Source: Saccoglossus kowalevskii (Eukaryota; Hemichordata; Enteropneusta; Harrimaniidae). From it: DNA of 58,450 nucleotides. Below, one piece after another: positions 11,858 to 24,288 of the stretch; within the stretch, counting starts at the first letter, position 1; each line of letters starts with the position of its first letter. Made by a program: the position numbers and the translations under genes. Below the pieces are notes generated by a model that did no database searches, was not told where the DNA came from, and was given only the letters and a program-made list of their open reading frames with translations. Where the stretch lies: positions 1-58,450 of the forward strand of contig NW_003132176.1 of NCBI RefSeq assembly GCF_000003605.2, in the 5' to 3' direction.

Positions 11858-12068
11858 TGAATTAGTGAAAGAGTAGGTTTATTCTGATGTCCTAAATTAG
11901 TGAAAGCGTAGGTTTATTCTGATGTCCCGAATTAGTGAAATAGTATGTTTATTCTGATGTCCTGAATTAGTGAAAGCGTAGGTTTATTCTGATGTCCTGA
12001 ATTAGTGAAAGCGTAGGTTTATTTCTGATGTCCTGAATTAGTGAAATAGTTGGTTTATTCTGATGTCC
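11858..12068. repeat. Cassette K, copy 6 (six units, ends AAATAGTTGG)
   Basis: Lacks the AAAACG unit and ends with AAATAGTTGG. That ending is shared with the K copies at 17009, 24289 and 27577, all of which follow cassette B. Confidence 0.9.
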
Positions 12069-12663
12069 TGAATTAGTGAAAGCGTAGGTTTATTCTGATG
12101 TCCTGAATTAGTGAAAGCGTAGGTTTATTCTGATGTCCTGAATTAGTGAAAGCGTAGGTTTATTCTGATGTCCTGAATTAGTGAAAGCGTAGGTTTATTC
12201 TGATGTCCTGAATTAGTGAAAGCGTTGGTTTATTCTGATGTCCTGAATTAGTGAAAGCGTAGGGTCATTCTGATGTCCTGAATTAGTGAAAGCGTTGGTT
12301 TATTCTGATGTCCTGAATTAGTGAAAGCGTAGGGTCATTCTGATGTCCTGAATTAGTGAAAGCGTAGGTTTATTCTGATGTCCTGAATTAGTGAAAGCGT
12401 AGGGTTATTCTGATGTCCTGAATTAGTGAAAGCGTAGGGTCATTCTGATGTCCTGAATTAGTGAAAGCGTAGGTTTATACTGATGTCCTGAATTAGTGAA
12501 AGCGTAGGTTTATTCTGATGTCCTGAATTAGTGAAATAGTAAGTTTATTCTGATGTCCTGAATTAGTGAAAGCGTAGGGTCATTCTGATGTCCTGAATTA
12601 GTGAAAGCGTAGGTTTATTCTGATGTCCTGAATTAGTGAAAGCGTAGGTTTATTCTGATGTCC

Positions 12664-12803
12664 TGAATTAGTGAAAGCGGAGGGTCATTCTGATGTCCAG
12701 AATTAGTGAAATCGTAGGTTTATTCTAATGTCCTGAATTAGTGAAAGCCTGGGTTTATTCTAATGTCCTGAATTAGTGAAAGCGTAGGGTCATTCTGATG
12801 TCC
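12664..12803. repeat. Cassette D, copy 1 (last four units)
   Basis: Units are GCGGAGGGTCA; a CCAGAATT start with AAATCG and CTAATG; AAAGCCTGGG with CTAATG; GGGTCA. The two leading units found in other D copies are absent. Confidence 0.85.
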
Positions 12804-13749
12804 TGAATTAGTGAAAGCGTAGGTTTATTCTGATGTCCTGAATTAGTAAAATAGTAGGTTTATTCTGATGTCCTGAATTAGTGAAAGCGTAGGTTTATTC
12901 TGATGTCCTGAATTAGTGAAAGCGTAGGTTTATTCTGATGTCCTGAATTAGTGAAATAGTAGGTTTATTCTGATGTCCTGAATTAGTGAAAGCGTAGGGT
13001 TTATTCTGATGTCCTGAATTAGTGAAAGAGTAGGTTTATTCTGATGTTCTGAATTAGTGAAAGCGTAGGGTCATTCTGATGTCCTGAATTAGTGAAAGCG
13101 TAGGTTTATTCTGATGTCCTGAATTAGTGAAAGCGTAGGGTCATTCTGATGTCCTGAATTAGTGAAAGCGTAGGTTTATTCTAATGTCCTGAATTAGTGA
13201 ATGCGTAGGTTTATTCTAATGTCCTGAATTAGTGAAAACGTAGGTTTATTCTGATGTCCTGAATTAGTGAAATAGTAGGTTTATTCTGATGTCCTGAATT
13301 AGTGAAAGCGTAGGTTCATTCTGATGTCCTGAATAAGTGAAAGCGTAGGTTTATTCTGATGTCCTGAATTAGTGAAAGCGTAGGTTTATTCTGATGTACT
13401 GAATTAGTGAAAGTGTAGGTTTATTCTGATGTCCTGAATTAGTGAAAGCGTAGGTTTATTCTGATGTCCTGCATTAGTGAAAGCGTAGGTTTATTCTGAT
13501 GTTCTGAATTAGTGAAATAGTAGGTTAATTTAGATGTCCTGAATTAGTGAAAGCGTAGGTTTATTCTGATGTCCTGAATTAGTGAAAGTGTAGGTTTATT
13601 CTGATGTCCTGAATTAGTGAAAGCGTAGGTTTATTCTGATGTCCTGAATTAGTGAAAGCGTAGGTTTATTCTGATGTCCTAAATTAGTGAAAGCGTAGGT
13701 TTATACTGATGTCCTGAATTAGTGAAAGCGTTAGTTTATTCTGATGTCC

Positions 13750-13995
13750 TGAATTAGTGAAAGAGTAGGTTTATTCTGATGTCCTAAATTAGTGAAAGCG
13801 TAGGTTTATTCTGATGTCCCGAATTAGTGAAATAGTATGTTTATTCTGATGTCCTGAATTAGTGAAAGCGTAGGTTTATTCTAATGTCCTGAATTAGTGA
13901 AAGCGTAGGTTTATTTCTGATGTCCTGAATTAGTGAAATAGTAGGTTTATTCTGATGTCCTGAATTAGTGAAAACGTAGGGTCATTCTGATGTCC
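13750..13995. repeat. Cassette K, copy 7
   Basis: Full 246 bp with the GGGTCATTC ending. The twelve units before it, including GGTTAATTTAGATG and TTTATACTG, are the same series found twice at 47331-48240. Confidence 0.9.
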
Positions 13996-14941
13996 TGAAT
14001 TAGTGAAAGCGTAGGTTTATTCTGATGTCCTGAATTAGTGAAATAGTAGGTTTATTCTGATGTCCTGAATTAGTGAAATAGTAGGTTTATTCTGATGTCC
14101 TGAATTAGGGAAAGCGTAGGTTTATTCTGATGTCCTGAATTAGTGAAAGCGTAGGTTTATTCTGATGTCCTGAATTAGTGAAATAGTAGGTTTATTCTGA
14201 TGTCCTGAATTAGTGAAAGCGTAGGGTCATTCTGATGTCCTGAATTAGTGAAAGTGTAGGTTTATTCTGATGTCGTGAATTAGTGAAAGCGTAGGTTTAT
14301 TCTGATGTCCTGAATTAGTAAAATAGTAGGTTTATTCTGATGTCCTGAATTAGTGAAAGCGTAGGTTTATTCTGATGTCCTGAATTAGTGAAAGCGTAGG
14401 TTTATTCTGATGTCCTGAATTAGTGAAATAGTAGGTTTATTCTGATGTCCTGAATTAGTGAAAGCGTAGGGTTTATTCTGATGTCCTGAATTAGTGAAAG
14501 AGTAGGTTTATTCTGATGTCCTGAATTAGTGAAAGCGTAGGGTCATTCTGATGTCCTGAATTAGTGAAAGCGTAGGTTTATTCTGATGTCCTGAATTAGT
14601 GAAAGCGTAGGGTCATTCTGATGTCCTGAATTAGTGAAAGTGTAGGTTTATTCTGATGTCCTGAATTAGTGAAAGCGCAGGTTTATTCTGATGTCCTGAA
14701 TTAGTGAAATAGTATGTTTATTATGATGTCCTGAATTAGTGAAAGCGTAGGTTTATTCTGATGTCCTGAATTAGTGAAAGCGTAGGTTTATTCTGATGTC
14801 CTGCATTAGTGAAAGCGTAGGTTTATTCTGATGTTCTGAATTAGTGAAATAGTAGGTTTATTCTGATGTCCTGAATTAGTGAAAGCGTAGGTTTATTCTG
14901 ATGTCCTGAATTAGTGAAAGCGTAGGTTTATTCTGATGTCC

Positions 14942-15187
14942 TAAATTAGTGAAAGAGTAGGTTTATTCTGATGTCCTAAATTAGTGAAAGCGTAGGTTTA
15001 TTCTGATGTCCCGAATTAGTGAAATAGTATGTTTATTCTGATGTCCTGAATTAGTGAAAGCGTAGGTTTATTCTAATGTCCTGAATTAGTGAAAGCGTAG
15101 GTTTATTTCTGATGTCCTGAATTAGTGAAATAGTAGGTTTATTCTGATGTCCTGAATTAGTGAAAACGTAGGGTCATTCTGATGTCC
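14942..15187. repeat. Cassette K, copy 8
   Basis: Full 246 bp, TATG and GGGTCATTC type. About 700 bp of following sequence (AAATAG pairs, TTAGGGAAAG, GTCGTGAATT, GTAAAATAG) repeats the series that follows copies 7, 12, 13 and 23. Confidence 0.9.
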
Positions 15188-16658
15188 TGAATTAGTGAAA
15201 GCGTAGGTTTATTCTGATGTCCTGAATTAGTGAAATAGTAGGTTTATTCTGATGTCCTGAATTAGTGAAATAGTAGGTTTATTCTGATGTCCTGAATTAG
15301 GGAAAGCGTAGGTTTATTCTGATGTCCTGAATTAGTGAAAGCGTAGGTTTATTCTGATGTCCTGAATTAGTGAAATAGTAGGTTTATTCTGATGTCCTGA
15401 AATTAGTGAAAGCGTAGGGTCATTCTGATGTCCTGAATTAGTGAAAGTGTAGCTTTATTCTGATGTCGTGAATTAGTGAAAGCGTAGGTTTATTCTGATG
15501 TCCTGAATTAGTAAAATAGTAGGTTTATTCTGATGTCCTGAATTAGTGAAAGCGTAGGTTTATTCTGATTTCCTGAATTAGTGAAAGCGTAGGTTTATTC
15601 TGATGTCCTGAATTAGTGAAAGCGTAGGGTTTATTCTGATGTCCTGAATTAGTGAAAGAGTAGGTTTATTCTGATGTCCTGAATTAGTGAAAGCGTAGGG
15701 TCATTCTGATGTCCTGAATTAGTGAAAGCGTAGGTTTATTCTGATGTCCTGAATTAGTGAAAGCGTAGGGTCATTCTGATGTCCTGAATTAGTGAAAGCG
15801 TAGGTTTATTCTAATGTCCTGAATTAGTGAAAGCGTAGGTTTATTCTAATGTCCTGAATTAGTGAAAACGTAGGTTTATTCTGATGTCCTGAATTAGTGA
15901 AAGCGTAGGTTTAGTCTGATGTCCTGAATTAGTGAAAGCGTAGGTTTATTCTGATGTCCTGAATTAGTGAAAGCGTAGGTTTATTCTGATGTCCTGAATT
16001 AGTAAAAGCGTAGGTTTATTCTAATCCCTGAATTAGTGAAAGCGTAGGTTTATTCTAATGTCCTGAATTAGTGAAATAGTAGGTTTATTCTGATGTCCTG
16101 AATTAGTGAAAGCGTATGTTTATTCTGATGTCCTGAATTAGTGAAAGCGTAGGTTTATTCTGATGTCCTGAATTAGTGAAATAGTAGGTTTATTCTGATG
16201 TCCTGAATTAGTGAAAGCGTAGGTTTATTCTGATGTCCTGAATTAGTGAAAGCGTAGGGCCATTCTGATGTCCTGAATTAGTGAAAGCGTTGGTGTATTC
16301 TGATGTCCTGAATTAATGAAAGCGTTGGTTTATTCTGATGTCCTGAATTAGTGAAAGCGTTGGTTTATTCTGATGTCCTGAATTAGTGAAAGCGTAGGTT
16401 TATTCTAATGTCCTGAATTAGTGAAAGCGTAGGTTTATTCTGATGTCCTGAATTAGTGAAAGCGTAGGTTTATTCTGATGTCCTGAATTAGTGAAAGCGT
16501 AGGTTTATTCTGATGTCCTGAATTAGTGAAAGCGTAGGTTTATTCTGATGTCCTGAATTAGTGAAAGCGTTGGTTTATTCTGATGTCCTGAATTAGTGAA
16601 AGCGTAGGGTCATTCTGATGTCCTGAATTAGTGAAAGCGTAGGTTTATTCTGATGTCC

Positions 16659-17008
16659 TGAATTAGTAAAAGCGTAGGTTTATTCTGATGTCCTGAATTA
16701 GTGAAAGTGTAGGTTTATTCTGATGTCCTGAATTAGTGAAAGCGCAGGTTTATTCTGATGTCATGAATTAGTGAAATAGTATGTTTATTCTGATGTCCTG
16801 AATTAGTTAAAGCGTAGGTTTATTCTGATGTCCTGAATTAGTGAAAGCGTAGGTTTATTCTGATGTCCTGAATTAGTGAAATAGTAGGTTTATTATGATG
16901 TCCTGAATTAGTGAAAGCGTAGGTTTATTCTGATGTCCTGAATTAGTGAAAGCGTAAGTTTATTCTGATGTCCTGAATTAGTGAAAGCGTAGGTTTATTC
17001 TGATGTCC
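16659..17008. repeat. Cassette B, copy 3 (full, 350 bp)
   Basis: Same ten-unit order as at 11508, with no difference noticed. It joins K copy 9 directly. Confidence 0.9.
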
Positions 17009-17219
17009 TGAATTAGTGAAAGAGTAGGTTTATTCTGATGTCCTAAATTAGTGAAAGCGTAGGTTTATTCTGATGTCCCGAATTAGTGAAATAGTATGTT
17101 TATTCTGATGTCCTGAATTAGTGAAAGCGTAGGTTTATTCTGATGTCCTGAATTAGTGAAAGCGTAGGTTTATTTCTGATGTCCTGAATTAGTGAAATAG
17201 TTGGTTTATTCTGATGTCC
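17009..17219. repeat. Cassette K, copy 9 (six units)
   Basis: Same form as copy 6, ending in AAATAGTTGG. Confidence 0.9.
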
Positions 17220-17454
17220 TGAATTAGTGAAATAGTAGGTTTATTCTGATGTCCTGAATTAGTGAAAGCGTAGGTTTATTCTGATGTCCTGAATTAGTGA
17301 AAGCGTAGGTTTATTCTGATGTTCTGAATTAGTGAAAGCGTAGGTTTATTCTGATGTCCTGAATTGGTAAAATAGTAGGTTTATTCTGATGTCCTGAATT
17401 AGTGAAAACGTAGGTTTATTCTGATGTACTGAATTAGTGAAAGCGGAGGTTTAG

Positions 17455-17585
17455 TCTGATGTCTGAATTAGTGAAAGCGTAGGGTCATTTCTGATGTCCT
17501 GAATTAGTGAAAGCGTAGTTTATTCTGATGTCCCTGAATTAGTGAAAGCGTAGGTTTATTCTGATGTCCTGAATTAGTCGAAAGA
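17455..17585. other. Patch of one-base gains and losses Q5
   Basis: GATGTCTG, TCATTTCTG, GCGTAGTTTATT, GTCCCTG and AGTCGAAAG fall within four units. The paralogous tracts at 24740-24870 and 28024-28150 are clean at all these places. Confidence 0.65.
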
Positions 17586-19320
17586 GTAGGTTTATTCTGA
17601 TGTCCTGAATTAGTGAAAGCGCAGGTTTATTCTGATGTCCTGAATTAGTGAAAGCATAGGGGTCATTCTGATGTCCTGAATTAGTGAAAGCGTAGGTTTA
17701 TTCTGATGTCCTGAATTAGTGAAAGTGTAGGTTTATTCTGATGTCCTGAATTAGTGAAAGCGTAGGTTTATTCTGATGTCCTGAATTAGTGAAAACGTAG
17801 GTTTATTCTGATGTCCTGAATTAGTGAAAGCGTAGGTTTATTCTGATGTCCTGAATTAGTGAAAGCGTAGGTTTATTCTGATGTCCTGAATTAGTGAAAG
17901 CGTTGGTTTATTCTGATGTCCTGAATTAGTGAAAGCGTAGGGTCATTCTGATGTCCTGAATTAGTGAAAGCGTAGGTTTATTCTGATGTCCTGAATTAGT
18001 GAAAGCGTAGGTTTATTCTGATGTCCTGAATTAGTGAAAGCGTAGGTTTATTCTGATGTCCTGAATTAGTGAAAGCGTAGGTTTATTCTGATGTCCTGAA
18101 TTAGTGAAAGCGTTGGTTTATTCTGATGTCCTGAATTAGTGAAAGCGTAGGGTCATTCTGATGTCCTGAATTAGTGAAAGCGTAGGTTTATTCTGATGTC
18201 CTGAGTTAGTGAATGCGTAGGGTCATTCTGATGTCCTGAATTAGTGAAAGCGTAGGTTTATTCTGATGTCCAGAATTAGTGAAAACGTAGGTTTATTCTG
18301 ATGTCCTGAATTAGTGAAATAGTAGGTTTATTCTGATGTCCTGAATTAGTGAAAGCGTAGGTTTATTCTGATGTCCTGAATTAGTGAAAGCGTTGGTTTA
18401 TTCTGATGTCCTGAATTAGTGAAAGCGTAGGGTCATTCTGATGTCCTGAATTAGTGAAAGCGTAGGTTTATTCTGATGTCCTGAATTAGTGAAAGCGTAG
18501 GTTTATTCTGATGTCCTGAATTAGTGAAAGCGTAGGTTTATTCTGATGTCCTGAATTAGTGAAAGCGTAGGTTTATTCTGATGTCCTGAATTAGTGAAAG
18601 CGTTGGTTTATTCTGATGTCCTGAATTAGTGAAAGCGTAGGGTCATTCTGATGTCCTGAATTAGTGAAAGCGTAGGTTTATTCTGATGTCCTGAATTAGT
18701 GAAATAGTAAGTTTATTCTGATGTCCTGAATTAGTGAAAGCGTAGGGTCATTCTGATGTCCTGAATTAGTGAAAGCGTAGGTTTATTCTGATGTCCTGAA
18801 TTAGTGAAAGCGTAGGTTTATTCTGATGTCCTGAATTAGTGAAAGTGTAGGTTTATTCTGATGTCCTGAATTAATGAAAGCGCAGTTTATTCTGATGTCC
18901 TGAATTAGTGAAAGCGTAGGGTCATTCTGATGTCCTGAATTAGTGAAAGCGTAGGTTTATTCTGATGTCCTGAATTAGTGAAAGCGTAGGGTCATTCTGA
19001 TGTCCTGAATTAGTGAAAGTGTAGGTTTATTCTGATGTCCTGAATTAGTGAAAGCGCAGGTTTATTCTGATGTCCTGAATTAGTGAAATAGTATGTTTAT
19101 TATGATGTCCTGAATTAGTGAAAGCGTAGGTTTATTCTGATGTCCTGAATTAGTGAAAGCGTAGGTTTATTCTGATGTCCTGCATTAGTGAAAGCGTAGG
19201 TTTATTCTGATGTTCTGAATTAGTGAAATAGTAGGTTTATTCTGATGTCCTGAATTAGTGAAAGCGTAGGTTTATTCTGATGTCCTGAATTAGTGAAAGC
19301 GTAGGTTTATTCTGATGTCC

Positions 19321-19495
19321 TAAATTAGTGAAAGAGTAGGTTTATTCTGATGTCCTAAATTAGTGAAAGCGTAGGTTTATTCTGATGTCCCGAATTAGTG
19401 AAATAGTATGTTTATTCTGATGTCCTGAATTAGTGAAAGCGTAGGTTTATTCTGATGTCCTGAATTAGTGAAAGCGTAGGTTTATTCTGATGTCC
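19321..19495. repeat. Cassette K, copy 10 (first five units)
   Basis: Stops after five units and is followed at once by a full copy, as if one copy had been partly duplicated 175 bp (five monomers) upstream. Its fifth unit is a plain 35-mer, not the 36-bp form. Confidence 0.85.
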
Positions 19496-19741
19496 TAAAT
19501 TAGTGAAAGAGTAGGTTTATTCTGATGTCCTAAATTAGTGAAAGCGTAGGTTTATTCTGATGTCCCGAATTAGTGAAATAGTATGTTTATTCTGATGTCC
19601 TGAATTAGTGAAAGCGTAGGTTTATTCTAATGTCCTGAATTAGTGAAAGCGTAGGTTTATTTCTGATGTCCTGAATTAGTGAAATAGTAGGTTTATTCTG
19701 ATGTCCTGAATTAGTGAAAACGTAGGGTCATTCTGATGTCC
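19496..19741. repeat. Cassette K, copy 11
   Basis: Full 246 bp, TATG and GGGTCATTC type. Confidence 0.9.
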
Positions 19742-19986
19742 TGAATTAGTGAAAGCGTAGGTTTATTCTGATGTCCTGAATTAGTGAAATAGTAGGTTTA
19801 TTCTGATGTCCTGAATTAGTGAAATAGTAGGTTTATTCTGATGTCCTGAATTAGGGAAAGCGTAGGTTTATTCTGATGTCCTGAATTAGTGAAAGCGTAG
19901 GTTTATTCTGATGTCCTGAATTAGTGAAAGCGTAGGTTTATTCTGATGTCCTGAATTAGTGAAAGCGTAGGTTTATTCTGATGTCC

Positions 19987-20232
19987 TAAATTAGTGAAAG
20001 AGTAGGTTTATTCTGATGTCCTAAATTAGTGAAAGCGTAGGTTTATTCTGATGTCCCGAATTAGTGAAATAGTATGTTTATTCTGATGTCCTGAATTAGT
20101 GAAAGCGTAGGTTTATTCTAATGTCCTGAATTAGTGAAAGCGTAGGTTTATTTCTGATGTCCTGAATTAGTGAAATAGTAGGTTTATTCTGATGTCCTGA
20201 ATTAGTGAAAACGTAGGGTCATTCTGATGTCC
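19987..20232. repeat. Cassette K, copy 12
   Basis: Full 246 bp. It begins 491 bp (14 units plus 1) after copy 11; the extra base is the 36-bp unit, so this stretch is a local tandem duplication. Confidence 0.9.
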
Positions 20233-20722
20233 TGAATTAGTGAAAGCGTAGGTTTATTCTGATGTCCTGAATTAGTGAAATAGTAGGTTTATTCTGATGT
20301 CCTGAATTAGTGAAATAGTAGGTTTATTCTGATGTCCTGAATTAGGGAAAGCGTAGGTTTATTCTGATGTCCTGAATTAGTGAAAGCGTAGGTTTATTCT
20401 GATGTCCTGAATTAGTGAAATAGTAGGTTTATTCTGTTGTCCTGAATTAGTGAAAGCGTAGGGTCATTCTGATGTCCTGAATTAGTGAAAGTGTAGCTTT
20501 ATTCTGATGTCGTGAATTAGTGAAAGCGTAGGTTTATTCTGATGTCCTGAATTAGTAAAATAGTAGGTTTATTCTGATGTCCTGAATTAGTGAAAGCGTA
20601 GGTTTATTCTGATGTCCCGAATTAGTGAAATAGTATGTTTATTCTGATGTCCTGAATTAGTGAAAGCGTAGGTTTATTCTGATGTCCTGAATTAGTGAAA
20701 GCGTAGGTTTATTCTGATGTCC

Positions 20723-20966
20723 TAAATTAGTGAAAGAGTAGTTTATTCTGATGTCCTAAATTAGTGAAAGCGTAGTTTATTCTGATGTCCCGAATTAGTG
20801 AAATAGTATGTTTATTCTGATGTCCTGAATTAGTGAAAGCGTAGGTTTATTCTAATGTCCTGAATTAGTGAAAGCGTAGGTTTATTTCTGATGTCCTGAA
20901 TTAGTGAAATAGTAGGTTTATTCTGATGTCCTGAATTAGTGAAAACGTAGGGTCATTCTGATGTCC
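20723..20966. repeat. Cassette K, copy 13 (two bases short)
   Basis: Full seven units, but the first two read GTAGTTTATT, each lacking one G. An isolated CGAATT/TATG unit lies just upstream, near 20618. Confidence 0.88.
20735..20780. other. Patch of homopolymer losses Q6
   Basis: Two successive GG to G losses inside K copy 13. The other full K copies are not short at both sites. Confidence 0.5.
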
Positions 20967-21736
20967 TGAATTAGTGAAAGCGTAGGTTTATTCTGATGTC
21001 CTGAATTAGTGAAATAGTAGGTTTATTCTGATGTCCTGAATTAGTGAAATAGTAGGTTTATTCTGATGTCCTGAATTAGGGAAAGCGTAGGTTTATTCTG
21101 ATGTCCTGAATTAGTGAAAGCGTAGGTTTATTCTGATGTCCTGAATTAGTGAAATAGTAGGTTTATTCTGATGTCCTGAATTAGTGAAAGCGTAGGGTCA
21201 TTCTGATGTCCTGAATTAGTGAAAGTGTAGGTTTATTCTGATGTCCTGAATTAGTGAAAGCGTAGGTTTATTCTGATGTTCTGAATTAGTAAAATAGTAG
21301 GTTTATTCTGATGTCCTGAATTAGTGAAAGCGTAGGTTTATTCTGATGTCCTGAATTAGTGAAAGCGTAGGTTTATTCTGATGTCCTGAATTAGTGAAAT
21401 AGTAGGTTTATTCTGATGTCCTGAATTAGTGAAAGCGTAGGGTCATTCTGATGTCCTGAATTAGTGAAAGCGTAGGTTTATTCTGATGTCCTGAATTAGT
21501 GAAAGCGTAGGGTCATTCTGATGTCCTGAATTAGTGAAAGCGTAGGTTTATTCTAATGTCCTGAATTAGTGAAAGCGTAGGTTTATTCTAATGTCCTGAA
21601 TTAGTGAAAACGTAGGTTTATTCTGATGTCCTGAATTAGTGAAAGCGTAGGTTTAGTCTGATGTCCTGAATTAGTGAAAGCGTAGGGTCATCCTGATGTA
21701 ATGAATTAGTGAAAGCGTAGGGTTATTCTGATGTCC

Positions 21737-22191
21737 TGAATTAGTGAAAGCGTAGGTTTATTCTGATGTCCTGAATTAGTGAAATAGTAGGTTTATTCTG
21801 ATGTCCTGAATTAGTGAAAGCGTAGGTTTATTCTGATGTCCTGAATTAGTGAAAGCGTAGGTTTATTCTGAAGTCCTGAATTAGTGAAAGCGTAGGGTCA
21901 TTCTGATGTCCTGAATTAGTGAAAGCGTAGGGTCATTCTGATGTCCTGAATTAGTGAAAGCGTAGGTTTATTCTGATGTCCTGAATTAGTGAAAGCGTAG
22001 GGTCATTCTGATGTCCTGAATTAGTGAAAGCGTAGGTTTATTCTGATGTCCTGAATTAGTGAAAGCGTAGGGTCATTCTGATGTCCTGAATTAGTGAAAG
22101 CGTAGGTTTATTCTGATGTCCTGAATTAGTGAAAGCGTAGGTTTATTCTGATGTCCTGAATTAGTGAAAGCGTAGGGTCATTCTGATGTCC
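21737..22191. repeat. 455-bp tandem duplication, left copy
   Basis: Thirteen units: plain, AAATAG, plain, a rare GAAGTCC unit, then GGGTCA and plain units alternating. The right copy is 22507-22961, exactly 770 bp (22 monomers) later, marked by the GAAGTCC units at 21870 and 22640. Confidence 0.85.
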
Positions 22192-22506
22192 TGAATTAGT
22201 GAAAGCGTAGGTTTATTCTGATGTCCTGAATTAGTGAAAGCGTAGGGTCATTCTGATGTCCTGAATTAGTGAAAGCGTAGGTTTATTCTGATGTCCTGAA
22301 TTAGTGAAAGCGTAGGTTTATTCTGATGTCCTGAATTAGTGAAATAGTAAGTTTATTCTGATGTCCTGAATTAGTGAAAGCGTAGAGTCATGCTGATGTC
22401 CTGAATTAGTGAAAGCGTAGGTTTATTCTCATGTCCTGAATTAGTGAAAGCGTAAGTTTATTCTGATGTCCTGAATTAGTGAAAGTGTAGGTATATTCTG
22501 ATGTCC
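21947..22506. repeat. Duplicated block VI, copy 2
   Basis: Counterpart of 5696-6255, including GTAGAGTCATGCTG at 22382 and GTAGGTATATT near 22487. It overlaps the left copy of the 455-bp tandem duplication. Confidence 0.85.
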
Positions 22507-22961
22507 TGAATTAGTGAAAGCGTAGGTTTATTCTGATGTCCTGAATTAGTGAAATAGTAGGTTTATTCTGATGTCCTGAATTAGTGAAAGCGTAGGTTTA
22601 TTCTGATGTCCTGAATTAGTGAAAGCGTAGGTTTATTCTGAAGTCCTGAATTAGTGAAAGCGTAGGGTCATTCTGATGTCCTGAATTAGTGAAAGCGTAG
22701 GGTCATTCTGATGTCCTGAATTAGTGAAAGCGTAGGTTTATTCTGATGTCCTGAATTAGTGAAAGCGTAGGGTCATTCTGATGTCCTGAATTAGTGAAAG
22801 CGTAGGTTTATTCTGATGTCCTGAATTAGTGAAAGCGTAGGGTCATTCTGATGTCCTGAATTAGTGAAAGCGTAGGTTTATTCTGATGTCCTGAATTAGT
22901 GAAAGCGTAGGTTTATTCTGATGTCCTGAATTAGTGAAAGCGTAGGGTCATTCTGATGTCC
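22507..22961. repeat. 455-bp tandem duplication, right copy
   Basis: Matches 21737-22191. It ends where a broken cassette B (GTG, GCGCAGG, CATGAATT, GTTAAAG) and patch Q7 begin. Confidence 0.85.
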
Positions 22962-23097
22962 TGAATTAGTGAAAGTGTAGGTTTATTCTGATGTCCTGAA
23001 TTAGTGAAAGCGCAGGTTTATCTGATGTCATGAATTAGTGAAATAGTATGTTTATTCTGATGTCTGAATTAGTTAAAGCGTAGGTTTATCTGATGTC
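22962..23097. repeat. Cassette B fragment, damaged
   Basis: Four units in the B order (GTG, GCGCAGG, CATGAATT with AAATAG/TATG, GTTAAAG), lacking the GTAAAAG unit and carrying several base losses. Confidence 0.75.
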
Positions 23098-23105
23098 TGA
23101 ATTAG
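23010..23105. other. Patch of losses Q7 at a module junction
   Basis: AGGTTTATCTG occurs twice and GATGTCTG twice, so at least four bases are lost in about 95. The order then jumps from cassette B to the middle of cassette C at 23098. Confidence 0.65.
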
Positions 23106-23483
23106 TGAAAGCGTAGGGTCATTCTGATGTCCTGAATTCGTGAAAGCGTTGGTTTATTCTAATGTCCTGAATTAGTGAAAGCGTAGGTTTATTCTAATGT
23201 CCTGAATTAGTGAAACCGTAGGTTTATTCTGATGTCCTGAATTAGTGAAAGAGGAGGTTTAGTCTGATGTCCTGAATTAGTGAAAGCGTATGGTCATTCT
23301 GATGTCCTGAATTAGTGAAAGCGTAGGTTTATTCTGATGTCCTGAATTAGTGAAAGCGTAGCTTTATTCTGATGTCCTGAATTAGTGAAAGCATAGGGGT
23401 CATTCTGATATCCTGAATTAGTGAAAGCGTGGGTTTATTCTGATGTCCTGAATCAGTGAAAGTGTAGGTTTATTCTGATGTCC
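23098..23483. repeat. Cassette C, copy 3 (first unit missing)
   Basis: Eleven units, 386 bp, AAACCG/GAGGAGG subfamily; the GAATTC hexamer is at 23134. Its last unit starts GAATCAG. Confidence 0.88.
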
Positions 23484-23973
23484 TGAATTAGTGAAAGCGT
23501 AGGTTTATTCTGATGTCCTGAATTAGTGAAAGCGTAGGTTTATTCTGATGTCCTGAATTAGTGAAAGCGTAGGTTTATTCTGATGTCCTGAATTAGTGAA
23601 AGCGTAGGTTTATTCTGATGTCCTGAATTAGTGAAAGCGTTGGTTTATTCTGATGTCCTGAATTAGTGAAAGCGTAGGGTCATTCTGATGTCCTGAATTA
23701 GGGAAAGCGTAGGTTTATTCTGATGTCCTGAATTAGTGAAAGCGTAGGTTTATTCTGATGTTCTGAATTAGTGAAAGCGTAGGGTCATTCTGATGTCCTG
23801 AATTAGTGAAAGCGTAAGTTTATTCTGATGTCCTGAATTAGTGAAAGCGTAGGTTTATTCTGATGTCCTGAATTAGTGAAATAGTAAGTTTATTCTGATG
23901 TCCTGAATTAGTGAAAGCGTAGGGTCATTCTGATGTCCTGAATTAGTGAAAGCGTAGGTTTATTCTGATGTCC

Positions 23974-24288
23974 TGAATTAGTAAAAGCGTAGGTTTATTC
24001 TGATGTCCTGAATTAGTGAAATTGTAGGTTTATTCTGATGTCCTGAATTAGTGAAAGCGCAGGTTTATTCTGATGTCATGAATTAGTGAAATAGTATGTT
24101 TATTCTGATGTCCTGAATTAGTTAAAGCGTAGGTTTATTCTGATGTCCTGAATTAGTGAAATAGTAGGTTTATTATGATGTCCTGAATTAGTGAAAGCGT
24201 AGGTTTATTCTGATGTCCTGAATTAGTGAAAGCGTAAGTTTATTCTGATGTCCTGAATTAGTGAAAGCGTAGGTTTATTCTGATGTCC
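23974..24288. repeat. Cassette B, copy 4 (nine units, 315 bp)
   Basis: The plain unit after GTTAAAG is missing; otherwise it is complete and joined to K. Confidence 0.88.

Larger units (their letters stand above)
10632..12068. repeat. Duplicated block III, copy 1 (about 1.4 kb)
   Basis: C copy 2 minus its first unit, then plain units, GCGTTGG, GGGTCA, TTAGGGAAAG, GGGTCA, GTAAGTTT, AAATAGTAAG, GGGTCA, then B copy 2 and K copy 6. Matches 23098-24499. The offset is 12,466 bp at the start and 12,431 bp at the end; the 35-bp difference is one unit lost inside B of the second copy. Confidence 0.85.
16659..18100. repeat. Duplicated block IV, copy 1
   Basis: B + K, then AAATAG, plain units, a TTCTGAATT start, GTAAAATAG, AAAACG, a GTACTG start with GCGGAGG and TTTAGTC, and on to ATAGGGGTCA and the GCGTTGG/GGGTCA series. 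The GTACTG marker lies 417 bp after the start of K here and in the copies at 24289 and 27577. The offset from the K copy at 17009 to the one at 24289 is 7,280 bp, exactly 208 monomers. Copies also start at 31560 and 56400 without the B + K part. Confidence 0.85.
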
